Positions 12,896 through 24,258 of a DNA stretch of 64,000 bases are shown here, piece by piece (the first letter of the stretch is position 1; the number at the start of each line of letters is the position of its first letter). The DNA comes from Myrmaecium sp. VS I D KN 1 (Eukaryota > Ascomycota > Dothideomycetes > Valsariales > Valsariaceae), in NCBI GenBank assembly GCA_019775845.1, contig JADQAV010000020.1, positions 682,001 through 746,000 of the forward strand, in the 5' to 3' direction. The notes beneath the pieces were generated by a model. That model was not told the DNA's origin. It ran no database searches and saw only the letters and a list, made by a program, of their open reading frames with translations. The position numbers and the translations under genes are program-made.

Positions 12896-14113
12896 ATGCG
12901 GCCATGGAAACGGGTTGGGATATTCGGAGATATTGAGGGGTGGGAGGTGGCGCTTTCACAGTGGGAAGTTCTGACTGCACCGGAGAACGGCAAGGTGCAC
13001 CGGAGAACGGCAAGCATGAGTTCTTCATTGTTTCTGAGTCGTAGAAAAATCGGGATGTCTGGGGGGCGGTGTCTTAGGGATTGTTTTTTTTTTAATGTAA
13101 CTGTACGATCTATTACCGTCTGCACTGTCGCGATGCATTTATGAGACTTACATTTCTTGTTTTCCAATCTTCACTATCGCCGCGTTTCTGGAATATGAAC
13201 CAAGGATACCTGTCCGAAAGTTCGTCGGCCATGTCTACAAGCCTGAGGCCTGATATCATTCATGCCTTAGGCTCTCGTCCTGGGTCCGATAGGGATGCTC
13301 ATACTACGGATACAATCCCACCCCCGGAAAGAAAGCTTTCAAAAGCAGTAGAACAATCGTCCTCCATATAGAAATGCAAATACGATCCATCAATCCATTC
13401 AGCCACCGCTCAGCCCAGCCCAGCCCAGCACGATATAAGCGCATCATCGAAGAGGTCCAAGGAAGTGGGAGAAAAACAAAACATATTTCCAAACGGGACT
13501 CGGCTTTCATCATTGTGATTGTGTGATTTATTGTATACATATATTGATACAAAACCCCCATGCAGAGGAACATGCTTGCAACCCCCTTTCCCGTTCTTCG
13601 TACTGTTGATCTGATACCCTACTCCGGGGGGGAAACAATCCGTCGTCTAGGCCCAACAAACGACGAACAACAGCAGAAGCAGCAGTGGCAGTGGCAGGGC
13701 TTCAACAAAGATCATGAAAGGGGGATCATGAAGAAGACCAAAAAGCAAGATTTGGAGGAGCCAATAAGCAGAAGAACAAGAGATGGAAAGGAGCCCGCAT
13801 CTACCCGACCGTTGCAAGAACAATGATGCGGAATCCCGGCGGCGAGAGAGACAACCGCGATGCCGCGTTGAAGAGGAAGGTGGAAGGAAAAGAGCCGAAT
13901 GATTCGATTGCATTATGCAGCACTCGCAACTCTCAAGAACCCATGTCGTCCTTCCCTCCAGAAGAAAGTCCACGACAGCAGGCGGTGATGCCTGGAATGG
14001 CTGATGGAACGTCATATGGCAGAGGAATGGGTATCTCAGAAGGAAAAGAAGTGACGCCAGCAAGAAAGAAAAAAAGTGGATGGAAAGCGAATGGAGTTAG
14101 GATGAACCCGTCT
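12896..14113. other. Convergent 3' region between RVB1 and the bromodomain gene
   Basis: No gene is supported. It includes a 20-bp direct duplication at about 12976-13014, a short (cagcc)n run near 13405-13420, and T-rich stretches near 13085. Frames on both strands look random. Confidence 0.5.
12976..13014. repeat. 20-bp tandem direct duplication
   Basis: The unit tgcaccggagaacggcaag occurs twice, separated by one g, in the RVB1 3' flank. This looks like a recent slippage or micro-duplication product. Confidence 0.7.
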
Positions 14114-16990
14114 TTACTCCTCCTCACTTTCCGACGCGCTTTCCTCTTCTTCGTCACTGGAGTCTTGTGCAGGGGCCGCTGGTAAGCGTTTGTTAGCAAG
14201 ACTTTCTCCAGGTGCTGTAGAGATGAAATGATGCTTACGTTGTGGACTCATAGCTGCGCCACCATTGCGGAAAGCGTTGAGTTGCTCCTGGATTTGCCTG
14301 ATCTTCTCCTCCTGCTCCTTCTTCCCCATAGGCTTGTTCTTCTTCGGCTTGTTCGTCGGCGCGTGGCTTTTGGGCACCGGCGGTTCAAAATCATCGTCAT
14401 CATCCTTGACTTTCGTGGTGCCGCGGACTTGATGCACGAATTTGAGCAATTCACGCAACACTTCGTTGGGCAGTTCTTCCATCTCAATCTCGAGCTCCTC
14501 TTCATTGACGTTCTGGCGATCATCAGTACAGTGTACATATAGACACGAGGCAGTAAGTACTTACGCGAAGCTTAGGCACACCGTTACGAATAATTTGGAT
14601 GGCCTTGCTCATATCAGCATCGTTGAGAGATGCAATGCCTTCGGAAATCTCGCTCTTCTGCTCGAACGTGAGAGGAGCCGCGTTCTTCTTCTTGGGCTTG
14701 ACCTTGGAAGGAGCAGCAGCCGCAATACTGCCCTTGCGCGGCTTTGCATCCGCCTTAGCTGCCTTCTTCTTCTTGGTCCCTTTCTTGGTGTTCAACTCCG
14801 TGAGCTGATTACTCAAAGTTGCAAGCTGCTCCTGCAACAAGCGGATCTGGGTAGCCTTGAGATCTTCATCATCGCTTTCCTCTTCTTCCTCTTCCTCACT
14901 TCCGTCACTGTCCGGTTCCGGCGGGGATTGCGGGGTTCTGGCCTCGATCCACTCTTGTTTTTGCGCCCACAAACTGTCGAAGACTTCTTCGTATTGCTTG
15001 CCCATCATGTGAACTGGATCATTGGGCGGGTTGAATTTGTAGCAGTTGTTGAACATGAGCCTTACATCAGCCTCGAAGTCTTTGGCCCGTTCATACTCGC
15101 CAGCGTTCAACTTGTGGCTGATGGTGCCCATATCCATCGGCTTTTTGATGATCTTATGGTACGAAGGAATATTGAGAGCGACGGGATCCACAGGCTGCGC
15201 AAATGCATAGCTGTATGGCTGGTGCTTCTGCTTCATCATTTCATTCCTAACGTGCTCACAAAACTTCAGTTCGATCATGAACTTCCTCTTCCGCGGCTTG
15301 CTGTACGGGAGGTCCTTCGGGGGAGGCCTGACGATGGTACGTTTCGGCCTTCCGTCTTCGATTGCGGAAGAGCCCCGTCGGACAATCGGTACGCCATCAG
15401 GCTGAAGAGCAAAGGCTTGGTTGGTGGGCGAGGTGGCAGCAACCGCCGGTGACTTGGCTTTCGGAGCAGCAGGAGCGCGTTGGCGACGTTCTCCAGCAGC
15501 ACCTGCAGAATGCTGCTTCTTCTTCTTTGGTAGCACTTGCGCAACGTGTTGACTGGGCATCTGATTTAACCCCTTGATGAAATAACGCTTGAGGTCGCTT
15601 GCGTTGTGAGAAATGGGATGAGTGGGGCCATTGAACGTCAGACAGTTAGAGATGATAAGATTGAAATCGGCCATGAAGTCTGCCAAAGAAACGTATTTTC
15701 CATCCTTCAAGTTCTGCTCCAATGTGCTCAGATCCATGGGATTCTTGATGATGTCAGGGTAATTTGGGATGTTCAGAGCAACGATGTCGACTGGCTTGTT
15801 GAAGGCAAGCGCAGCCTTGGTTTTCTTTGTAGCTCTAACTTTCTCCAGGAGGAACTTCTTCTGGGGCTCGGTCAAGGGCGTGGTCGAGTAGTTCTCCTCA
15901 GGAGCCACTGCCTTGGGAGCAGAAGGCTCTGTGGAGGCCGTTGCATCACCATTAACAGCCCCGTTCTGATCTGGTGCAGACGAGGCAGGCTGCTCGGGTA
16001 GCTTGAACTCGGGGGAGGTTGGAGAGGCCTCTTCGGTCTTTGTTCGCTTTGCCTGGTGCTCGTGGTCATGGTCGTCCTCTTCCCGCGGACGGGTTTTGCC
16101 AGCCGTCACGGGTTCCGAGTTATCCGCAGCGGGCTTCGCCTCGGTAGCTACAGATTGACCTTCAGGAGGGGGAGGTTGCGACGGTTCTGTAGACTCCGGA
16201 GCAAGTGGTGCAGTCGCGGCCTCCACGTCGGACGTGGGAGGTAGATCCGCGACTTTCGGCGTCTCCGAGGGACGCTCAGCCGCAACATCCATCGTATCGG
16301 AATCTCGACGTACTGCGCTCGATGTGTCTCGCGGAGTGTCCACCTGCATGGCGTCTGATGGAGCAGAAACGGGTTCTTGAGCGGGAACCTCCTGGGTAGC
16401 TTTGTCCACTTCGCCGTTTGTATGCGGTTGATCCTCCGTCTGTGCAGCGATTTCCGCGGCAGAGAGTTCGAGATCGCGAAGATCTGATGTCGGAGCCTCG
16501 ACAGCCGGAGGTACGGTTGATGGAGCGGTGTCCAGTGTATCGAAAAGCTGGTTCTGATCCGAGGTGGTACCAGGAAGGAACGGCGCGACAGGATCGATGC
16601 CGTTGCTGACGTCGGTAATAGGCGCAGAAGCAGAATCAGCGGTGTTTACCTCTGTGGGTGCGCTGTCGCCGTTGGTGGTAGGTTGATCAGGCAGAAGCGC
16701 AGTTTCGTCAAAGGGAGCATCATGTTGATGGTCGACACTGATTCATGGGCTTATTAAATACATATTCCAAGTAAATGCATGTGACGAAAAGCAGACGGAG
16801 GAAATGTTTGACGAATAGGCGTGTTTGCGCCTGCGCGAGTAAAGAAGCAATCACAGAAACAAAGGGAAGAGAAAGAAAGCGGGAGCGCGACTCACCCGTT
16901 GATGTGTGAATCCACAGCCATCGATTCCTCTGATGGAACGGGTTGCGCTTTCGCTTCAAGCGAGGGTTTATCCGGAGCTGGTGATGTCAT
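14114..16990 (-). CDS. BDF1: BET-family double bromodomain protein (Bdf1/Brd4 type)
   Basis: A chromatin reader binding acetylated histone tails and linking them to TFIID/SWR1-type functions. Four exons (16990-16896, 16737-14565, 14512-14239, 14178-14114) give 868 residues. After a long acidic/Pro-rich N-terminus come bromodomain 1 (about 319-425; acetyl-lysine Asn in NCLTFN, N396), bromodomain 2 (about 520-620; NCYKFNPPNDP, N596) and a NET domain (about 720-785; LPNEVLRELLKFVHQV) split by the 52-nt second intron. The tail is acidic (SDEEEESASESEEE). The start MTSPAPDKPS precedes a GTGAGT donor and the junction keeps frame. The last intron (14179-14238) is 60 nt with GCTAAC branch and contains no stop, so retention would insert 20 residues. 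The architecture is the standard fungal BET plan. Confidence 0.95.
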
Positions 16991-19063
16991 GACGGCCATG
17001 GAACAGAAGAGATGAGGAGCTAGTCGGACGCGATGGCAACGTGTGCGCGCGCAGACGCGACAAATTTTGCAGGGCGCACGCGTCGACGTGGAAAGAAGAC
17101 GAACGATCAGACGGTGGAGGCGGTTTGCGACGATCGACGCAAGCTGAAGACTACGAGCTCAATGATGCTTTGCGTGCGGGAGCGCGATAGGGCGAGGTAG
17201 CGATGTCGCGACAGTGAACCGCTACTCGGTGGTGGTGGCCTGGTCGCAAGCTTGTGTTTCTTTGGAGTAGAGCAAACAGTCGTTCCCTCCGATCGATGAA
17301 GCTGATTGCGCGCGCGGCACAGGGGTGGTCGGACACACAGACCGCAGAGAGTGAGAGATAATGGACGGAGAGGGGATAATTATTGGATGGGAGAGGTGAA
17401 GAAGGATGAGGATGATGAGGAGGGACGTAGAGGGAGGAGATCGAAACCAAGTATTAGCGACCGTCGCCGGGGAGTCAAGTTGCACTCCGTCCCTTGTCCG
17501 TTGTGCTCTCTGCTTCAACGACACCTGCCGGAAAAGCGATGGCGGTGGATGCCTTGGATGCCTTGGCTGCCTTGGTTGCCTGAGGGAGAGAGAGAGAGAG
17601 GTGTGGCTGTGTGGGGGTGGCGGGGAGCGGCGGGCAAAGCGGCTGGTGACGGAATTGAGTTTTTAGGACTTCGGGAGAAATTGAGGATGAGGAGCAAGGG
17701 ATCCGGGAGATTTATGCGAATCTCCTCCTGCACGCGAGTCGCCGTCACGTGATGACCGCCCGTCCACTCAGAGTTAAGCGCTTGCCCAGTTCAGCGGCGA
17801 GAAATCTTCGCCCCTGATGACTCAGACCCGCCGTCGTATCCAGTCCGCCGCTCCCATTGGCTCGGACGGTGGCGGAGCGAAAGATTCTCACCATAACGGA
17901 ATGGTGGGCGAGCCTGGCTCTGTCTCGAGAAATCCTCGGACAATGGCTTGGAGTTGAGGACGCGCTCGCCCACCCAAACATTCCCGTCCCGTCTTGAGCG
18001 CACACGCGCGAACTTCCCACTCGTCCCGATCAGATTCCCGCTTCCCACGAACCTTTGCAGTTGCGTCGTGTACTTATAGTATTCCCTCGCATCGTACAAT
18101 AATATATGGAAGCAACGAATCATATACCTCGATCGCGTTGAGAGTAGCACAGGAGAAGCATGTCACGCTCACAATGCCTCGTTGAAAGACCGTCGCTTGC
18201 ATGGCGCGTCGCTCGGTTGTAGGTGGTCTTCGGCTGCCTTGCAGCATAATGACGCCGATACCTACCGTCAACCACACAGCCTTGTACACTTGAAAGCACA
18301 GAATAATCCGAAGCTTTTATCAATTTCTTTGTATCGTGTGAATTTTCCATAACAACAAATTGCGCTCGCGAGCCTATGTATTTCACGAAGGCTAGTGACC
18401 TTCCATTCATTGTCTGGATACGTGTTCTCAAGCCCCATTCTGCGGGTCTCCGTGGTATGCACAAGATTTCTGAGATCCGGCCCAACTGGATCGGAGGTCA
18501 TTCCAGCAAAGCCAACATATCTATCCAACAAGCCTGCACCATGCATCGAGGACCTCCCATAATAGCCCAGATTTTGTCAGCCTTGTACTGCCATCTCGCC
18601 GGTCGACGTCGGGCTGCATTTTTGGATGGCTCGGCTGGCGGACGCTGACATGGCCAGGCATCGTCTTAGGACTACTGGATAGTGGTCACAAGCTTCAGAA
18701 TAAAGATAATTTCAACGACAGTAATATCACACAAGCAGATGAGCTTTTGCAATAAATGCCAGCGTGTTGGGCGATGCAGTTCACTGCCATGCCATGATCG
18801 CAAAGAGGCGGCGAAGAGTTGGCGACCCGGAAGTTGATAGGGGACATGGAACGCAGCCGCTAGACCAAATCTGGTATAGCGGACTCCTTATCGTGATCCA
18901 TCTGTAGCGAGGCAGAAAAAAATCGGTCTGGGTCAAGCTGCGCATCGACTACCAGCTACGCCGTGGTGTTTTGCGAGAGCCGTCCTGGTTGCAAGATTCC
19001 TCCCCAACCCACAGAAAATCCCGTTTTTCCCATCCCTTCTGTACTCTTGCACACCTCATCGCC
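16991..19063. other. Divergent intergenic region, about 2 kb
   Basis: Promoter region shared by the minus-strand bromodomain gene and the plus-strand Utp12-domain gene. I see no supportable gene; frames near 17300-17750 and 18270-18650 are open on both strands and lack features. A small repeat encoding CLGCLGCLG (17550-17585) is simple-sequence DNA. Confidence 0.5.
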
Positions 19064-20473
19064 ATGCCTGCCGCCGTTCCCTCTCGGACGACCCGTCAAT
19101 CTGCGGCCACGGCCAAGTCCGCTCAGCCACCGGCGAAGAAGGCAAAGCTTTCCGAAACCAAACGCACCACTCGTCAGAACGGCCTCGAAGCCATAATATC
19201 CGGAAAGGGCGATGCCAGCCAACGATTGGCCGCGGTCACCAACGGGGAGAAGGATCGGAGGAAGACCAACGTGGATGAGTCGCGGGCCACCGTCGCTGCT
19301 CCGGACAACGGCGATGTTGACATGCAGGACGTAGCAGACAAAGAGGTGGTTGAGATATCCAGCGGGGAGGAGCAGAGCAGCGACTACGAGAGCGATGATG
19401 ACGATGCCGCCGTACAGAAGCAACTCAACGGCACCACGCAAACGGCGGAGCCCACGACCGAAGACGCGGTCATGGCCGACGGAGACGATAACAACGCTGC
19501 CGAACAACAAGAAGAAGGCGCCGAGGCAGGTGCAAACGACGAGCCCACATTCGGAGACATGCTCCGTGCCAACGCGCCCGAGGTGATCGACGTGGAGGCG
19601 GCCTTCACCGACGCCGCCGCGGAGACGAAAGCGCTCGCGCCGACGGACGGCAATCGCGCTCTCTCGGTCCCCTCGGCCACGTCGCTCGGCACGGTGCTTA
19701 CGCAAGCGCTCCGCACGAACGACAAGGACCTGCTGGAATCCTGCTTCCAGATGAACGACCTCGACAGCGTCCGCTCGACCATCGAGCGGCTTCACTCCTC
19801 CCTCGTGGCGAACTTGCTCGCCCGCCTGGCCGAGCGGCTGCACAAACGCCCTGGCCGCGCCGGCAACCTGATGGTGTGGGTGCAGTGGTCGTTGGTCTCG
19901 CACGGTGGCTACCTCGCCAGTCAGCCGGAGGTCGTGAAGAAGCTCGGCAGCCTCAATTGCGTGATCAAGGAGCGCGCGAGCGGATTGGAACCGCTCCTCT
20001 CGCTGAAGGGAAAATTGGACATGCTTTCCGCTCAGATGGAACTTCGGCGGGGTCTGCAACGGGCTACGACGACGGGTGAGCAGGATGAGGATGCGGTGAT
20101 TTACGTGGAAGGCCAGGAGAGCGAGGATGAGGATGAGGAAGAGCCGCAGGCGATCGAAGCCGGTGCCAAGGGCGGTAAGAAGGGTGCGTTTGAGGATATC
20201 TACGATGAGGAGGACTCCGAGGAGGAGGATGACATGCCCAACACCGTTGCGGGCATGGACGATGACGCGGAAGAGTCTGACGAGGAGAGTGAAGAGGACG
20301 AGGAAGGCCTGTTGGACGACGAGGCCGAGGAGACGGAGAACGACACCGGCGACGATTTCTCTGAGGCTGAAGACGATGAGGATGAGGGCGAGGATCTCTC
20401 CGAGAGCGAGACGGAGGCGCGCCCGGCGAAGAGATCGACGGCTGCGACGCGCTCTGCTTTCAAGCGGAGATGA
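19064..20473 (+). CDS. Utp12-domain nucleolar protein (Utp5/WDR43-like), no WD40 part
   Basis: Single-exon gene, 469 aa from the ATG at 19064 (the frame extends upstream without a better start). The N-terminus is basic with nuclear-localisation-like KKAKL. Residues about 207-325 are a Utp12 domain (LGTVLTQALRTNDKDLLESC ... ANLLARLAERL ... VWVQWSLVSHGGYL), as found in small-subunit processome proteins Utp4/5/12/13. The last 120 residues are extremely acidic with a basic end (SAFKRR). Yeast Utp5 and human WDR43 carry an N-terminal WD40 propeller. Here about 200 disordered residues replace it, so the protein is either a filamentous-fungal short form or a separate paralogue. Role inferred: U3 snoRNP / t-Utp subcomplex in 18S rRNA maturation. 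Confidence 0.85.
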   Translation: MPAAVPSRTTRQSAATAKSAQPPAKKAKLSETKRTTRQNGLEAIISGKGDASQRLAAVTNGEKDRRKTNVDESRATVAAPDNGDVDMQDVADKEVVEISSGEEQSSDYESDDDDAAVQKQLNGTTQTAEPTTEDAVMADGDDNNAAEQQEEGAEAGANDEPTFGDMLRANAPEVIDVEAAFTDAAAETKALAPTDGNRALSVPSATSLGTVLTQALRTNDKDLLESCFQMNDLDSVRSTIERLHSSLVANLLARLAERLHKRPGRAGNLMVWVQWSLVSHGGYLASQPEVVKKLGSLNCVIKERASGLEPLLSLKGKLDMLSAQMELRRGLQRATTTGEQDEDAVIYVEGQESEDEDEEEPQAIEAGAKGGKKGAFEDIYDEEDSEEEDDMPNTVAGMDDDAEESDEESEEDEEGLLDDEAEETENDTGDDFSEAEDDEDEGEDLSESETEARPAKRSTAATRSAFKRR

Positions 20474-22026
20474 GTGGGCTGACCGTGGTTGTTGGTTTAT
20501 TCCTCTTGTGTCTTTTCTTTCCTTCACCTATTTGAAGCTTTCCAGGCGTCACCACGGTTCATCAGCACCTTCTTTCCCCCTGCATGGATCTGCGTCGTCA
20601 CTCTCCATCTCGCATAAAGGCGCATGTCTCTCTCGAGAAAGCGTTTCTTCAATATGAATCGGCGAGGACAGTCTCACTCACGTTTTTCTGAAGCGGAACC
20701 CGCCTTCCTCCTCATCTTTTCTTCTTCTCCGTTTTTGGTCTGTCCGGGTGTTCTTATAACGGTGGGCGTTTTTTCAGCATGAGATAAAATTCTATTTTCC
20801 CTCTACTTGTGTCCTTTTCTTGTTTTGTTTGTTCTGAATGGGAGAAGGGGGGTTATGGGGGGAGCGGGGATGGAAAACAAAACTTCATTGCTCAGTAGGA
20901 CTACGAGTAGAGCGTTTGGCTTTGGGCTGTTGACCTGTGGTATGTACGAAGATGACAGGCGATGAACGGTGAGAGGGGGATGTGGATGTGCGATTTTCTC
21001 ATCAAGATCGGATGTCGCTTGAGTTCCAAAACCTATTGCTCCGTGTAGATATATCATATCCTTACCTTTTATGCCTTTTCTTTCTTTTCTATACTTCTGT
21101 CCGCTTTCTGCTTTCTTCCTCCCTTCCCTTTTCATCTCTCCGGCGGTGATATCAATGCCGCTTGCAGCCTTCTGCCTTAGGCGCCGACATGTCGGGGAGA
21201 GACGGATGCCGCTTACCTAAGCTCCCAACCTCACCCGAACGTCTCGTTTCACTTCCGCCAGACCTCTCTTTGCTCTTTGTGGTTGAGACACCGAACAATG
21301 CGCATCTCCTCTGGGGAGATGTGTTGTTTTTCCATCATTATTGTTCGCATCGCAGCGAGCGTCTGATGGTACTCGATGATTCACGCTCCGTCCTTCGTCC
21401 GCCGTGCATGCTATGCATGCCGTGCCGGTCTGCGGAAGTGCGTGGTCGGCATAGGATATGGGAGAGGAAGGGAGAGCAGCGGATTTTCGTAGGCGAATCC
21501 CGTGGTGATCGTATAATTGCCTTTCGCAGTCTTCTCGGGATTTTCAAGTCATCATATGTCATTTTTTACGTCTAGGATCTTTCTCTAGTTGCTCCAAGAT
21601 TTACCATCTTTATGAAGTATCATCTCTTCTCTTCCCATATAGTCAATACTTTACTGCTAAGCTCTACGGTAAAAGAAAAGAAAAGTTCGTTTCAATATTT
21701 GCATAGTGTCGCATGATGCCGCTGCATGGCTTCCCGTTCAACATTGTCCACCGCTCCACCGCTCGTTCCATTGTTTTCGCACCCTTCTTCACCTTCTGTC
21801 AACGTTGTTGAGTCTACAACTGCACACCGAACATTGGAAGCAGACCGACACTGGTATAAGAGAGCGGTCGCCATGGTGGTGGATGCTATTTCTACACCGC
21901 TCGATACCATCTTCTGAACCGTAGTGATCAGGTATATCCGTTGCTTCCGAGTTTCCCAGACGCCTCTCAAAAAGCCTCCATTACCCTGACCTTGCGAAGC
22001 TGCTTTTCTCATCCAGAATCCTTACC
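20474..22026. other. Intergenic region, no gene seen
   Basis: Pyrimidine-rich 3' flank of the Utp12-domain gene (to about 21150), followed by the promoter of the next gene. Short frames on both strands look random. Confidence 0.5.
21855..21860 (+). promoter_or_regulatory. TATA-like box (TATAAG) before the 22027 gene
   Basis: The plus strand reads GGTATAAGAGAG about 170 bp before the ATG at 22027. Confidence 0.35.
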
Positions 22027-23682
22027 ATGTCTTCCTATGCTGAAGCTTGCTCGATGAACGAACTCTCCCCATCTACGGCTGGATCCGTGATGTCCGACGT
22101 TAGCAACGACCACGCGCCTTGGAAGACAATGACCCCTTCAATGATCAACCTCATGCAGACTGGCACGCGCGACGGCAAAGGCCGCAGCCGCAAGGACCGT
22201 AACCTCCCTCGCCGCAATCTACTATCCCGACGTACAGGGTCTGCCCTCCGGATCAACACCATCATCGCAACTTTGGCGTCGGACTCTTCCGCTATCCTTG
22301 ACCTGCCACTGGAACAGCTCCATTCTCCACATCCAACCGTTCATTCGTGTGCGTCGGACAAGAAGAGGTCGGACGCGCTCCCAGCACCTGCTCCCAAGCT
22401 GGACTCGGGAGCTGACGAGGCTGGAATCTTAATCATCCAAGCGCCGGACGAACAAGAAACACCTCGCATTTCCGTATCAGGCTCAATCTTGCAGAACCCG
22501 CAGAGCGTGTCTACCGTTCCAAACCGGACGAGCGGCGACGATCCCTCACTTCGCGGCGGAAATGCGCGCCAGATCAGCTACGCACACCCGCAACACATCC
22601 CGCGCCCGCAGAAGGCGCAGGTCGTCTACATCAAGTCGCCCTACCCCTCAGCCCACGATCTGTCTGAGACTCCGACAATCGCATCCGCGCACAAGCAGTC
22701 CATCTCCCGCGCCGCCGGCACCCCGATGCTGGTGGATGTCAAATCCCCTCGTCTCCGGAGGGTGGCCCATCACTCCCCCTCCCTCGCACACCCAGCACAA
22801 GAAATCCCTGAGCCCTCGCATCACGACGCCATCCGCGCCCACTTCGCCGGCCGCGTCTCCCCCCTGCACATCGGTCGCCGGAGCAATTCACCCACCGAAC
22901 CCTTCCCGGGCTGGCACACACCGCCCTTCGACCCGCTCTCCGAGCACCCAGGCGCCTGGCGCGTTCCCACACCCCTGCCGAGCCCCAGTTGCGACACTTC
23001 GAAGAGCCAGGACCCGTACTTCGGCTGCCTCGGCCATGCTGGCGAGGAGTATGAGGACTGGGAGTTGGACTCGGCGGGTGGCTCGAGCACGGTGAGGTTA
23101 GACGGTGGCGAGGAATGGGATGGTGATGATGAGGAGGAGGGGAATGACTACGACGATGACGACGAGGAAGAGGATGGGGGGCAAGAAGAGAATGACGATG
23201 AAGAGGATAAGATGTACGAGCCCGCCTACCCCCCCACCCCCCACCCCAATGCCGCCGTGTACGCAACCCACATGCGCAGCCGCGCTGAAATGGCACTAGA
23301 GACCCTTCTCGCACGTGCGACGGCTCTGCCGGATTCGACGGGGGACACGACATGCGCCCTTCTACAGCAAGGAGAGGAACGAGAACCACGGGATAAACCC
23401 GCCGCACGCGTGCGCTGGCAGGACGATGAGGACTGGGCTCATCGCGACGGATATTTCGCGCCGTGGGATGCGCGCTGTGAGGTGTGTTTTGCGGCGCTGC
23501 TGCCGCGGGAGACGATGGATCCCGGGCGGCGGTGTGAGGTGTGGGTGCGGGAGGTGGGGAGGGAGGTGGTGGTGGAGGGGCGTGGGGATTGGGAGGTGGA
23601 GGGGCGGAGAAAACGGTTTGGACTGAGGGGTGTGCTGGATAGACTGAGGAGCTGGGTTAGGAGGTTCAGGGGGTTGTTGTAA
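22027..23682 (+). CDS. Orphan low-complexity protein, 551 aa
   Basis: Long single-exon frame starting at a well-placed ATG (ccATGTCTTCC). The protein is largely disordered: Ser/Pro-rich, then a very acidic block at about residues 360-395 encoded by GAT/GAG repeats. The C-terminal 90 residues differ. They contain CEVCFAALLPRE, a possible CxxC site, and end in a strongly basic amphipathic segment with Trp (VLDRLRSWVRRFRGLL). Basic, Trp- or Leu-rich tails like this occur in several other orphan proteins of the window. No known domain recognised. The opposite strand is also open in long frames, but only this frame has a plausible start and an upstream TATA-like box. Confidence 0.65.
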   Translation: MSSYAEACSMNELSPSTAGSVMSDVSNDHAPWKTMTPSMINLMQTGTRDGKGRSRKDRNLPRRNLLSRRTGSALRINTIIATLASDSSAILDLPLEQLHSPHPTVHSCASDKKRSDALPAPAPKLDSGADEAGILIIQAPDEQETPRISVSGSILQNPQSVSTVPNRTSGDDPSLRGGNARQISYAHPQHIPRPQKAQVVYIKSPYPSAHDLSETPTIASAHKQSISRAAGTPMLVDVKSPRLRRVAHHSPSLAHPAQEIPEPSHHDAIRAHFAGRVSPLHIGRRSNSPTEPFPGWHTPPFDPLSEHPGAWRVPTPLPSPSCDTSKSQDPYFGCLGHAGEEYEDWELDSAGGSSTVRLDGGEEWDGDDEEEGNDYDDDDEEEDGGQEENDDEEDKMYEPAYPPTPHPNAAVYATHMRSRAEMALETLLARATALPDSTGDTTCALLQQGEEREPRDKPAARVRWQDDEDWAHRDGYFAPWDARCEVCFAALLPRETMDPGRRCEVWVREVGREVVVEGRGDWEVEGRRKRFGLRGVLDRLRSWVRRFRGLL

Positions 23683-24258
23683 AGGGGATGGGGATTGGGG
23701 GTGTGGAGGGATTATGGGGGGAGGTTTTGAGAGATGGTCTTTGCGAAGTCTCGATTGCATCTTTCTTCTACTATCCTTCTTCGTATGCTCCGATTCTGCA
23801 TATATACATATCACGCAGCGGACGCAATTCCATTTGTCGAGAATATATCTTTTAAAAAGTATCAAAATTTGCTTGGGGTCATACATCAAATTCTCTCCGA
23901 CATATTATATATATATATCTCTATTTTTTTCTTTCCTCATTTTCCGTGGGAGAGTATAGTTTTTTGCCCTAATAACTTAAAGTATGCTTCGATTACAGGT
24001 GTATACTTTGAGATATAGAGGCAATTACTTCGACGAGCAAGATACCGCTGTCAGCAACCGCCATTAGAGATGGAAGGTTCACCGCCCTTTTATGTATAGG
24101 AGAAACAAGTAAAGATGAAGAGTATCGATAGCCTCTCACTGATAGATTCACATCTGACACTTAAGATGCATACGTAGAACTCCACTAGTCAACCAACCAG
24201 CCCTCTCTTAAAGCCACCATCACCACCACCACCACCCACACAAACCATTCCATATCCC
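23683..24258. other. Convergent 3' region
   Basis: Lies between the 22027 gene and the minus-strand gene ending at 24259. AT-rich with a TA microsatellite (about 23903-23919). No gene seen. Confidence 0.5.

Noticed and set aside
14442-15452. 336-codon plus-strand frame inside the bromodomain gene
   Set aside because: Antisense shadow of bromodomain exons. No start context or domain of its own.
18956-20527. 523-codon open frame on the minus strand across the Utp12-domain gene
   Set aside because: It is the mirror of an acidic, GC-rich coding sequence. Its product is Arg/Leu/Val-rich without domain features, while the plus frame has a clear Utp12 domain.
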